This document shows positions 56,832 to 64,000 of a DNA stretch of 64,000 nt, piece by piece. Location: positions 62,001-126,000 of the forward strand of contig NZ_SMRP01000003.1 in assembly GCF_004353915.1 (NCBI RefSeq), in the 5' to 3' direction. Position numbers and translations under genes: made by a program. The stretch is from Paraburkholderia silviterrae (GTDB taxonomy: Bacteria > Pseudomonadota > Gammaproteobacteria > Burkholderiales > Burkholderiaceae). Each line of letters starts with the position of its first letter. Positions within the stretch are counted from its first letter, which is position 1. Under the pieces are notes generated by a model. The model had not been told where the DNA came from. It was given only the letters and a program-made list of their open reading frames with translations, and made no database searches.

Positions 56832-57539
56832 ATGATGATCGTATCTCCATCCGTTTCAGCTTCCGGCCCGCGCGCTGCGCGCGCCGCCCGGCCGTGTGCT
56901 TCGCGCGCCTTTGCCGCGCATGCTTTCGCCACGCCCGCCCTTGCAACGCATGCGTTCGCTACCAACGCCGCGGCTTCGCTCGTGCAGTCCTGCCGGGCGT
57001 TCGTGCGTCTCGCGAGGCGCTGGGCCGCGCCTGGCTTCACGCTCATCGAATTGATGATCGTGCTCGCCATCGTCGGTGTGATCGCCGCGTATGCCATTCC
57101 TGCGTATCAGGACTATCTCGCGCGCAGCCGGGTAGGCGAGGGCCTCTCGCTCGCTTCCGCTGCGCGGCTTGCGGTGGCGGAGAACGCCGCGAGCGGCAAT
57201 GCGTTCGGCGCGGGCTACATGGTGCCGCCGGCCACGCGCAACGTCGCCTCGGTGCGGGTGGACGACACAACCGGTCAGATCACCGTGGCGTTCACCGCGC
57301 GCATCGCACCCGAGGGCAGCAATACGATCGTGCTGGTGCCATCGGTGCCCGATAACGCCGACTCGCCCACGGCGCGCGTGGCGCTTGCGCAAGGCAGTGT
57401 GCAGGGTGGCACGCTCACGTGGGAGTGCTTCGCGGGCGGCAAGTCGGCTTCGTCGCTTGGCGAGCCGGGTACGGGACCGGCGCCTGCAGAGGCGGCCACG
57501 CTGCCTGCCAACCTGGCGCCGCCGGAGTGCCGCGCCTGA
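56832..57539 (+). CDS. pilA: Type IV pilin with unusually long leader
   Basis: The mature part begins after G68 in [20 protein letters not shown], the type IV prepilin site with conserved Glu5, and continues [18 protein letters not shown]. Two late cysteines (TWECFAGG and PPECRA) can form the C-terminal disulfide loop. The ATG pair at 56832/56835 follows AGGAG well, so the leader would be 67-68 residues, Ala-rich with HAFAT-like repeats, against the usual 5-25. A GTG at 57003 would give a normal 11-residue leader but has a weak ribosome site. It precedes a PglL-type glycosyltransferase. Confidence 0.88.
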   Translation: MMIVSPSVSASGPRAARAARPCASRAFAAHAFATPALATHAFATNAAASLVQSCRAFVRLARRWAAPGFTLIELMIVLAIVGVIAAYAIPAYQDYLARSRVGEGLSLASAARLAVAENAASGNAFGAGYMVPPATRNVASVRVDDTTGQITVAFTARIAPEGSNTIVLVPSVPDNADSPTARVALAQGSVQGGTLTWECFAGGKSASSLGEPGTGPAPAEAATLPANLAPPECRA

Positions 57540-57622
57540 GCACGCATAAGGTATGCATAAGGCACGCGTGAGGCACCCTAAGGTACGCAGAAGGCGCGCA
57601 TGAGGCACGCATGAGGCACGCG
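57538..57622. repeat. Degenerate 11-bp tandem repeat after pilA
   Basis: About eight units related to TGAGGCACGCA run directly from the pilA stop codon to 57622 (for example AAGGTATGCAT, TGAGGCACCC, TGAGGCACGCG). There is no gene in it. Slippage could vary the length of the pilA 3' flank. Confidence 0.7.
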
Positions 57623-57854
57623 TGACCGCTTGCAAGCGCACCGGACGCCATGACGGCGTCCGGTGCTCGCTCGCTCGCGTGCCGCTATGCATTACGCACG
57701 CTGCACCAATGAGGGGCTGGCGCACAATGCGCGGCGCAAATATCGAAGCCATGGCACGTGCGGGCGAATTTCGTCCGGCTGCTGTGCGCAAACCTTCAGC
57801 ACAGGGAGGGAAAAGTTTTGTATAGTGCGCCGGTTGCTGACGCCCCCCATTCCC

Positions 57855-59675
57855 ATGCCTTCTCCTTTTGCGCGTTACCTTACGTTCGTCTTGCTGGCCG
57901 TTGCGTTGATCCTGCCTTATGCAGTCGTCGCACACACCTATCCGATCCCGACGTTCTATGCTGAATTCGCCGCGCTCGCGCTCTATCTGATGGTCGGCGC
58001 CGGGGTCTGGCTGCTGGTGCGTTCCGCGCGGCCGGCCACCGACTTCAGATCGCCCGTAGTCGCGCTCGTGCCGCTTGCCTTCGGCTTTCTGCTCATCGTG
58101 CAGACTTTCGCGCTGCCGCTCGCACAACCTTCGATGAACTGGCTGGGCGCGGGCTATCTGCTGGCCGCCTTCATGGCCGTCCAGGCGGGCTACGGCATCA
58201 CGCGCGTGAACCTCACGCGCGCGGCGATGGTGTGGGGCGCCTGGGCGCTCGTGATCGGTGGCCTGTTCGCGGTGTTCTGCCAGGTCATCCAGTTGCTGCA
58301 TCTCGAAGCCAAGGTCACGCCGCTCGTCGTCGCCTATAACGTGCAGTTCGACCGGCGGCCGTTCGGCAACATGGCGCAAGCCAACCACCTCGCGACCTAC
58401 ATCGCTTTCGCGACGGCAGCGGCGCTGTATCTCGTGCAGACGCGCCGGCTGAACGTCCTGCTGTGGGTCGTGCTTTCGGTCATCTATTCGGGCGGCCTGG
58501 CGCTCACCGTGTCGCGCGGCCCGTGGCTGCAGATGGCCGTGATCGTGGTCGCGGGGCTCTGGATGGCGCTGTCCGCCACACGCGGCGTGCGTGCCGAAGA
58601 CGAGGCAGGCAATACCGCCGCCGCAGGTGCGTGGGCCGGCAGCGCGCGTGCCTGGGTCGTGCCGGTCGTGCTGTTCGCGATTTTCTTCGCCGTGAATGGG
58701 CTCGTGCGCTGGGCCAACGTCCACTATCAGCTGCAACTCGACCAGTCGGCGGCCGACCGCTTCAAGGACGCCGGCCAGATCGCGCCGCGTATCGCCCTAT
58801 GGCGCTACGGCTGGACGATGTTCAAGACGCATCCGCTGCTGGGCGTGGGCTGGGGAGATTTCCCGATCCATCAGTTCGAGCTTGCACGCACGCTGGGCGG
58901 CGTCGAGATCGCCAATAACTCGCACGACATCTTCATCGACCTGCTTGCCAAGACCGGCGTGCTGGGCTGCGCGATCGTCGTGCTCGGGCTCGTCGCCTGG
59001 TTCGTGCGCGCGCTGCGCGTGCCGCATACGGCGGAGCGCATTTTCGGCTTCGCGCTGATTGGCGCGCTGGTCATGCACGCGCTCGTCGAGTATCCGCAGC
59101 AGTACATGTTCTTCCTGCTGCCCGCGATGTTCGTGTTCGGTCTGCTCGAGACGAAGCCGCTGCGCTTCGTGTCCCCCGGCGTCACGCGCGCCGTGTATGC
59201 GGTGGTCGTGTTCGGTGGGATCGCGTCGCTGTGGCCGGTGGTGCGCGACTACAACCGCGCAGAAGTGCTGTACTACGGCTCGCATCCCGCGCAAGAGTAT
59301 GCGGAGGAACCGTCGTTGCTGTTCCGCGCATGGGGCGATTACGGCATGGCGACCCTCATGCCGATCAACGCCGCGAACCTCGCGACCAAGCTCGCTGCGC
59401 ACGAGCGCGCGATTGCGCTGCTGCCGGGCGAGACCGTCCTGCGCCGCTATGCCGTGTTGCAGGCACTCGACGGAAATAAGGATGGTGCGTTCGACACGGT
59501 CGAGCGCCTGAAGATCTTCGCGCTGGAGCTTCATGACTGGCCCACGCAATTGGCCTCGCTCTACAGCCTGTGCGACGACGAGCCGACGCTCGCGGGTTTC
59601 AAGGCAGAGCTGGTCAAGAAGTACGGCCTGCCCACAACGAAAGTCGACGAAGACGACGACGATTCGGACGATTGA
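57855..59675 (+). CDS. pglL: PglL/PilO-type O-oligosaccharyltransferase
   Basis: The 606-residue protein has about twelve membrane helices, a Wzy_C (PglL_A plus Wzy_C) core with large periplasmic loop, and the conserved His of that loop in IANNSHDIFIDLLAKTGVLG. The C-terminal 150 residues are a soluble domain ending in an acidic tail (KVDEDDDDSDD). Enzymes of this type move lipid-linked glycans to serine or threonine of pilins and other periplasmic proteins. Placement right after pilA suggests pilin glycosylation. Start at ATG 57855; an upstream in-frame start exists without ribosome site. Confidence 0.9.
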   Translation: MPSPFARYLTFVLLAVALILPYAVVAHTYPIPTFYAEFAALALYLMVGAGVWLLVRSARPATDFRSPVVALVPLAFGFLLIVQTFALPLAQPSMNWLGAGYLLAAFMAVQAGYGITRVNLTRAAMVWGAWALVIGGLFAVFCQVIQLLHLEAKVTPLVVAYNVQFDRRPFGNMAQANHLATYIAFATAAALYLVQTRRLNVLLWVVLSVIYSGGLALTVSRGPWLQMAVIVVAGLWMALSATRGVRAEDEAGNTAAAGAWAGSARAWVVPVVLFAIFFAVNGLVRWANVHYQLQLDQSAADRFKDAGQIAPRIALWRYGWTMFKTHPLLGVGWGDFPIHQFELARTLGGVEIANNSHDIFIDLLAKTGVLGCAIVVLGLVAWFVRALRVPHTAERIFGFALIGALVMHALVEYPQQYMFFLLPAMFVFGLLETKPLRFVSPGVTRAVYAVVVFGGIASLWPVVRDYNRAEVLYYGSHPAQEYAEEPSLLFRAWGDYGMATLMPINAANLATKLAAHERAIALLPGETVLRRYAVLQALDGNKDGAFDTVERLKIFALELHDWPTQLASLYSLCDDEPTLAGFKAELVKKYGLPTTKVDEDDDDSDD

Positions 59676-59738
59676 GGGTTTTGCGCTGCGGCTGAGCCTT
59701 CGCTCGCCGCGGCGCTGCCGAACGCGCCGCGCAGTGCC

Positions 59739-59869
59739 TTACCCCTGCGCCACCCAATCCCCCGACTTCCCGCCGTGCTTCTCCAGCACGCGCACATCGG
59801 TGATCGTCATGCCTCGGTCCACCGCCTTGCACATGTCGTAGACCGTCAGGAGGCCGACCTGCACGGCCT
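59739..59869 (-). pseudogene. moaC: moaC 3' fragment, cut by a second mobile element
   Basis: The minus strand reads [19 protein letters not shown], then [19 protein letters not shown] and VAQG to the stop at 59739: the last 43 or so residues of MoaC (cyclic pyranopterin monophosphate synthase), including the catalytic KAVDRGM and GGKSG region. Upstream of A-V-Q-V the frame meets a stop after a few unrelated codons. Either moaC is broken, or this is the 3' remnant left at one end of an element that carries a replacement 3' end outside the window. Confidence 0.85.
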
Positions 59870-59874
59870 TTAAA

Positions 59875-59958
59875 ATCAATCACTTAGAGGCGGTGTGAAT
59901 TTCGATCTTGTCCAAATTGATTGAAGAATTTGGACAGCGTTTGGACGAGACTTGGACA
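59875..59958. promoter_or_regulatory. IHF site and three TTGGAC repeats at left end of second island
   Basis: AATCAATCACTTA at 59875-59887 is a perfect IHF consensus. TTGGAC occurs at 59930, 59941 and 59952, exactly 11 bp apart, and inverted as GTCCAA at 59910-59915. Direct repeats on one helix face beside an IHF site are typical of integrase arm regions. Confidence 0.6.
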
Positions 59959-60255
59959 ACAATCCCGCCCTACGCCGCCCAAAGTTTACGCGAGTGGTTG
60001 CCTAGCTGCATAGCATCTTTGCCAGACTCCATGCCACATGATCTGAAAAAGCTGTCTGCCAGCGACCTAGCACTTCTGGGCGTCGCGGACGCATCCTTGG
60101 ACATGCGCCGTAGCGCGACGACGTGCTGCACCGGCATGCATCAGTCTCGATGCACGCGATGTCGCCTGTCCGTCGAAAGTGATGCAGGCGGCGTTGCTCT
60201 CGTCAGTCATGTCCTTCACGTAGAATTGACCATCCCGTTCGGACGCAAGGTCGAG
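59959..60255. other. Region between the island end and the AbiTii gene
   Basis: A frame open from 59908 runs through this stretch into the AbiTii gene, but its first 116 codons have no family likeness and overlap the repeats. A 64-residue minus-strand frame at 60067-60261 is similarly unsupported. I see no certain gene here. Confidence 0.4.
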
Positions 60256-61164
60256 ATGCAACTGCTAAAAGACATCGTAACGTTGTTGAGCGACAAGGAC
60301 GGTTCGCTGACGGATGCACTTCTGAAGACCAAGGTGCTGATGCACCATATCGGACACAAGGAGCTTGCCGGATGGGTGAACGACGAACTGAACGGCTACG
60401 CGGGCGGCACGCCGGTACCCGCTTACCGCGTCATTCCCGTTCGTTTGGCTGGCAACCTGCGCAACATCGCGTGGTACTACCAAGATCAAACGTTGCCGAC
60501 AGGACATCTGTCTGACAAGGAGCGCAAGTATCTGATGCAGAACGAGCTACGCGAATCAATACGTGTGCTGGAAGAATACGCATCGAAGCCAACCGGTCAC
60601 TTGATTCATCGACTTGCGCCGGAGTTCTACGGGAAGTTATCGGAAGCCTTGGACGGCGTGTGGCTTGAAAGTGCATGGACCCAGATGGCACCAACTCAGG
60701 TAATGAGCGTGCTCATCGAAGTCCGCTCGCGGTTACTGGACTTCGCTCTCAATCTACAAGGCGAATTAGGTGACGTGGCGGAAGACAATATGAAGGAAGC
60801 AGCGAGAGGCATTGATGCGGCTGGGATGTTCTCATCAGCGGTGTTTGGTGACAACGTGACGGTCGTGATCGGGAACAGCAACGAAACGACGATTACGAAC
60901 ACCGTGACCAAGGGCGACTTCGCCGCGCTGGCGAAAGCCTTCAAGGACACGGGCGTCAGCGAAATCGACGTAAACGAACTGAAAGTCGCCGTGGATGATG
61001 ATGACTCAAAGGCCGTAGCCGAGACGAAGCAATTCGGACCAAGGGTGAAGGCTTGGATGGGAAAAATGTCCGCGAAGGCAATCGACGGCGCGTGGAGTAT
61101 CGGGATCGGCGCTGCTGGAAACTTATTGGCCGATGCGCTTGGCAGCTATTACGGCATCAAGTGA
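60256..61164 (+). CDS. AbiTii domain protein
   Basis: The 302-residue protein is read from MQLLKDIVTLLSDKDGSLTD at 60256, with AAGG five bases upstream. The first 190 residues match the AbiTii domain (LKTKVLMHHIGHKELAGWVN, DELNGYAGGTPVPAYRVIP, LRESIRVLEEYA). The C-terminal part is a GNSNETTITNTVTKGDFAAL segment and a Gly/Ala helix end (AIDGAWSIGIGAAGNLLAD) that may contact membrane. AbiTii is named from abortive-infection context; the mechanism is unknown. Confidence 0.85.
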   Translation: MQLLKDIVTLLSDKDGSLTDALLKTKVLMHHIGHKELAGWVNDELNGYAGGTPVPAYRVIPVRLAGNLRNIAWYYQDQTLPTGHLSDKERKYLMQNELRESIRVLEEYASKPTGHLIHRLAPEFYGKLSEALDGVWLESAWTQMAPTQVMSVLIEVRSRLLDFALNLQGELGDVAEDNMKEAARGIDAAGMFSSAVFGDNVTVVIGNSNETTITNTVTKGDFAALAKAFKDTGVSEIDVNELKVAVDDDDSKAVAETKQFGPRVKAWMGKMSAKAIDGAWSIGIGAAGNLLADALGSYYGIK

Positions 61165-61201
61165 CGGTCGCCATCGGGTCCGCAGCCTTGTAGATAACAA
61201 T

Positions 61202-61552
61202 ATGAAAAGAATTCTTCTTCTTGCTGCCGTCCTGCCGTCGATGGCTGTTGCTTCAACCATCTCGGACTTCACGTCGCAGGTGCGTTGGACATCCCGCAAC
61301 GGCCAACTACTGTACGGCGGCCCATGCCACGCGACATTCGGAACGACCGGCGTTGCACCGACCAAGCCGTTGGCCTACACGCTATCGTGCCCGGGCTATA
61401 CCGAAGCACGAATTTATATCTGGACTCAAACTGATCTCGCAACGGTTGGTGATCTACCAGCGCGGGTGACGCAGAAGCAGCGACGCTCGATCTCCCTTCT
61501 GACTGGGGAAGGTGAAACGCTGACGTTCACCATCGATCCGAATGCCGAATGA
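61202..61552 (+). CDS. Secreted protein of unknown function
   Basis: The 116-residue protein has a signal peptide MKRILLLAAVLPSMAVASTIS. The mature part has two cysteines (GGPCHATFG, TLSCPGYTEA), probably bridged, and a beta-rich pattern. It lies 37 bases after the AbiTii gene. A periplasmic product beside an AbiTii gene is unexpected; no family recognised. Confidence 0.7.
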   Translation: MKRILLLAAVLPSMAVASTISDFTSQVRWTSRNGQLLYGGPCHATFGTTGVAPTKPLAYTLSCPGYTEARIYIWTQTDLATVGDLPARVTQKQRRSISLLTGEGETLTFTIDPNAE

Positions 61553-61603
61553 CGAGCGTAGGCATATAGTGTGCACCCTCGATTTTCCTGACAGGAGATG
61601 GCG

Positions 61604-61840
61604 ATGACCCCGGAAGAGCAGCGCGTTGAAGAACAAACTGCACTCGAACGCGAGCGTCGGGCGTTCGAACGGCGGCAAAAAGCCTTCATCAACGTCACAA
61701 AGCAGTTTCGCCCACACGGAACGGGGAATCCGTCCACCGATGATCTCAATGAACTGGACGCCGCTGACGCTGAATGGCGGGCCGCTGATGCAGAGATACA
61801 GCGCATCGGCGAAGAGATTCGGACGGGCAAGCGACGGTAA
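61604..61840 (+). CDS. Small charged coiled-coil protein
   Basis: The 78-residue protein MTPEEQRVEEQTALERERRAFERRQ, split by charged heptads, is mostly helical and highly charged. The ATG at 61604 is preferred over that at 61598, because the AGGAG at 61591-61595 is too close to the latter. It lies 11 bases before the HEPN-like gene, so it could be its partner or antitoxin. Confidence 0.65.
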   Translation: MTPEEQRVEEQTALERERRAFERRQKAFINVTKQFRPHGTGNPSTDDLNELDAADAEWRAADAEIQRIGEEIRTGKRR

Positions 61841-61851
61841 AGCAACAAGCC

Positions 61852-62430
61852 ATGACAGATCAGGTCCAGTCCGAACTATTGTCCACCGTCAAGGACGTGG
61901 ACGTTTTCCGCATCTTGCTTGCAGACCTACACGACGATCTGGCGGGTAAGGTTGCGCGGTTCCGGCAGCTTGCGGACCTTTCCGCTGCACTCGGTTCATC
62001 AGGGACAATGATGCCGGGTGGCGAGACGGCCTTGGCCGCGTGGACGGAAGCACGCTCTAGCTTCGTTCATGGCAATTACGTTGCGACGGTGCTGCTTTGC
62101 CAAGGTCTTGCCGAACATATGCTTGCGGCACACCTGACCCTTGGGCTTGATGCCGAAGAGTTGCCAGACCGGGTTTCGTTCAACGACACGTTGAATCGGT
62201 GCGTCGCGCGAGATGTCATCACGCAGCGGGACGCGGGCGATCTACGGCGTCTGATGAACCTACGTAATCCACTCACGCACTACCGTTCTATTGACGACCC
62301 GTCGAATCTCTCTCGTCGCGTCGTGGACAGTATGATTCCGGCAGAGACTCACCTGCTTACCGATGCCACCTTCGCGATGAGTGTGGCGATTCGGTTACTG
62401 GCGCTACCCGCGTTCCGATTAGGCGATTAG
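61852..62430 (+). CDS. HEPN-like protein
   Basis: The 192-residue all-helical protein carries R-x4-H as LRNPLTHYR (residues 138-143), the catalytic signature of HEPN RNases, near the end of a helical bundle (YVATVLLCQGLAEHMLAAHL, FNDTLNRCVARDVIT). The pairing with a small charged protein upstream suggests a toxin-antitoxin or defence unit. RNase activity is inferred. Confidence 0.72.
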   Translation: MTDQVQSELLSTVKDVDVFRILLADLHDDLAGKVARFRQLADLSAALGSSGTMMPGGETALAAWTEARSSFVHGNYVATVLLCQGLAEHMLAAHLTLGLDAEELPDRVSFNDTLNRCVARDVITQRDAGDLRRLMNLRNPLTHYRSIDDPSNLSRRVVDSMIPAETHLLTDATFAMSVAIRLLALPAFRLGD

Positions 62431-62468
62431 TGCAGTGCGGTCATCGATGTGATTGGCACGTAGATGTA

Positions 62469-63017
62469 TTACTTCTTGATCGATTCAACGATCTTTGAAA
62501 GATTTAGTATTTCGGCATACAGGTCGTGATTCGAGATTTCCCCGAATTTTTCGTCAACATATTGAAAGTATTCAATTGCACCTTTCAGTTTCCCGCCTTG
62601 CTTATTAAGTTTAGGTTCGATGATTTCAATCAGTATACCTTCGATCTCGTTCAGCGCATCAGAGTGTTTAAATCCAGAAACACCAGATTCAACAGATTGC
62701 TTGTCGCTCAGTGTGCCATTCGCGTTGACATCGCGGAAGCCAATCCAGCTAAAGTATTCCCATCGGTTCCATAAAGCCCCGTTCATATGGTTTTTCAGTC
62801 GCGTGAAGAGTGTTGCATTGCCGTTTCCAGCTTGGCCCACATATACGATAGCCTGATTGCGGTCATATAGGACGTATACGCCGATTTGCTCTCGGAAGTC
62901 GGCAATGCATTTTCCACTTGCAGTGCCTTTCAGGTGGCCGTTGTTTCCATTTCCGCCCGAACCGCGATGAATGTATTTCTTTTCCCAGAGAAAACCGAAG
63001 TTCTTGATGATTGGCAT
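62469..63017 (-). CDS. GIY-YIG nuclease domain protein
   Basis: The 182-residue protein has the GIY-YIG core as IGVYVLYDRNQAIVYVGQAG, then LFTRLKNHMNG (Arg), and a late Glu in NEIEGILIEIIEP. The N-terminal 45 residues are Gly/Asn-rich (GSGGNGNNGHLKG). GC is clearly lower than in its neighbours, a sign of recent transfer. A single-domain nuclease of unknown target, convergent with the HEPN-like gene. Confidence 0.85.
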   Translation of the reverse strand: MPIIKNFGFLWEKKYIHRGSGGNGNNGHLKGTASGKCIADFREQIGVYVLYDRNQAIVYVGQAGNGNATLFTRLKNHMNGALWNRWEYFSWIGFRDVNANGTLSDKQSVESGVSGFKHSDALNEIEGILIEIIEPKLNKQGGKLKGAIEYFQYVDEKFGEISNHDLYAEILNLSKIVESIKK

Positions 63018-63410
63018 AGTTGATTGCTTCTTCTGCTATGTATGGTCCCCAATGAAAATGATACCTGAATTTCGATGGCCGGTATCTGCGATGACGGATG
63101 CCAACCGGCTACTCCGTGAGTGATTGTTGCTTTCAGTGGTGGCGATGCTTCAATGATTGTGCCTGTCACCTGTTGCACTGGACTCTAGGCACTGGTGTGC
63201 ACGGGGCCGACAGCCGCTACAGTGGCCGCGCAACGGTACGTCGCATTGATTGCGTGACTGGCCCGCGATGGTCCGCCGTCACCACTGCGGACACTGGCCG
63301 TTGTACAGTGTCGGTGACACTGTTGGCGATGGTGGTGACGGTGACAATGTTATACCCGCTGACGATGGTAGCCTGAAGTCGTGGTGCGATTGTGTGCGTG
63401 GCTGACCATT
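63018..63410. other. 393-bp intergenic region rich in short GGTGAC/CACTGG repeats
   Basis: There is no gene. From about 63180 to 63370 the DNA is full of imperfect repeats (CACTGG, GGTGAC, GACACTG, TGGTGGTGACGGTGAC). It lies between two minus-strand genes and contains the GIY-YIG promoter. The repeats may form hairpins but no clear terminator. Confidence 0.45.
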
Positions 63411-63947
63411 TCAGTCTGGACGTAGGCTAGGACAGATGCCACAGCCCGGCTTTCCTTTTACCGGCAGTACGTTGACGAAGCGGGCAGCCTCGCGCACATT
63501 GTCAGTCTTGGTTGTATTTGCCATGACCTGTAGTTCCTGCATAAAAATCTGATTGTTCGTCATAATGGCATAGTTATACAGGAATTTCTCTAGTGATTTC
63601 CTTTTTCGTGATCTGTCCGTTGAATGGATGTTGGGGTGCTTGTAATCAATCCACTTATCGAGGACGGATTTCAGATCGGTCACAAGTCCACCACGTCTGC
63701 TGCGAAGTTTTAAAATGTAACTCAGAAAGTCATGCTTGCTAGGCGGGCATTGATTGAAAACCACTTGTGTGGTGATCATCCGCAATGAAATCGATGAGTA
63801 TGGTATCGCGCCACGCTTTCGTGCCATCGCCTTTGTCAGGATTTCTCCTGTATCGAGGTCGATCCACTCGTCTGGTTCAACGCAGGTAACCACGTCCGAT
63901 CCTTTGGGTCTTTTCCAGCCTACGGCTTTCAATCTTGATTTCGGCAC
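63411..63947 (-). CDS. Unknown protein of second island
   Basis: The 178-residue protein reads MPKSRLKAVGWKRPKGSDVV, then DEWIDLDTGEILTKAMARK and FLYNYAIMTNNQIFMQELQVM. The phrase WIDLDTGEIL is like that of small phage or conjugative-element replication/regulatory proteins, and the basic helical C-terminal half suits DNA binding. It ends near a cysteine pair (GCGICPSL). No family recognised. Confidence 0.6.
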   Translation of the reverse strand: MPKSRLKAVGWKRPKGSDVVTCVEPDEWIDLDTGEILTKAMARKRGAIPYSSISLRMITTQVVFNQCPPSKHDFLSYILKLRSRRGGLVTDLKSVLDKWIDYKHPNIHSTDRSRKRKSLEKFLYNYAIMTNNQIFMQELQVMANTTKTDNVREAARFVNVLPVKGKPGCGICPSLRPD

Positions 63948-64000
63948 GGGCTTGTGTATGCCAGAGAATGGTTTCAGGTTGCGTGGTGTCGAACTACGAT

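Noticed and set aside
56856..58736. 626-codon minus-strand frame over pilA and pglL
   Set aside because: It lies antisense to two recognisable genes and consists of low-complexity Arg/His/Ala residues.
59908..60255. N-terminal extension of the AbiTii frame
   Set aside because: The first 116 codons overlap phased TTGGAC repeats, have no likeness to AbiTii proteins, and a good ribosome site precedes the ATG at 60256.
60067..60261. 64-residue minus-strand ORF (MHLDLASERDGQFYVKD...)
   Set aside because: It looks a little protein-like but has no recognisable family, no clear ribosome site and lies in a junction region. Left unannotated.
63180..63370. CRISPR-like repeats
   Set aside because: The short GGTGAC/CACTGG repeats are irregular in length and spacing and have no constant repeat-spacer structure; no cas genes are present.

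Overview
This is high-GC chromosomal DNA from a Burkholderiaceae bacterium, most likely Paraburkholderia, Caballeronia or Burkholderia. The evidence is the gene order: glyQ / lnt / corC / ybeY / ybeZ-phoH / miaB on one side, and two-component system / recA / recX / DUF2889 / sucC-sucD / terC / pilA / pglL / moaC on the other. An FMN riboswitch precedes ribB, and a LexA-type box precedes recA. No database search was possible; all names come from motifs and remembered family features.

Layout. 1-9.8 kb: housekeeping block on the minus strand (glyQ fragment, lnt, corC, a ChaC-type cyclotransferase, ybeY, ybeZ, miaB), interrupted by a plus-strand operon of three lipoproteins (CsgG-like, DUF4810, DUF799). 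10-11.1 kb: a deletion scar where a divergent LysR-regulator/MFS-transporter pair lost both 5' halves. 11.3-28.2 kb: XRE-cupin regulator, riboswitch-ribB, HAD phosphatase, ferritin-like protein, rhlE, hemolysin III-like protein, two cytochromes c, copD, galactonate dehydratase with its divergent GntR regulator, a GAF-GGDEF protein and a ParE/RelE-type toxin-antitoxin pair.

28.28-45.75 kb: a genomic island of about 17.5 kb in the 3' end of an elongator tRNA-Met gene. Both ends carry a 17-bp direct repeat of the tRNA 3' end, a perfect IHF consensus site and a pair of CTTTGTAC motifs 13 bp apart. A tyrosine recombinase lies beside the tRNA. The cargo looks like defence: a tight four-gene operon (unknown helical protein, QueC-like enzyme, XRE-ImmA/IrrE protein, PIN-like protein) behind a strong promoter overlapped by three operator-like repeats at exact 32-bp intervals; a Shedu nuclease; an OLD-family nuclease; several small unknown genes; and about 1 kb of non-coding DNA dense in hairpins. 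The four-gene operon matches no named defence system known to me and is the best candidate for something undescribed.

45.9-59.7 kb: core genome again (MHS transporter, sensor kinase/response regulator, recA-recX, sucCD, terC, a type IV pilin with an abnormally long leader, and a PglL-type O-oligosaccharyltransferase). At about 59.87 kb moaC is cut by a second mobile region that runs off the window end. This one has an IHF site, three TTGGAC repeats at 11-bp steps, and AbiTii, HEPN-like and GIY-YIG genes of lower GC.
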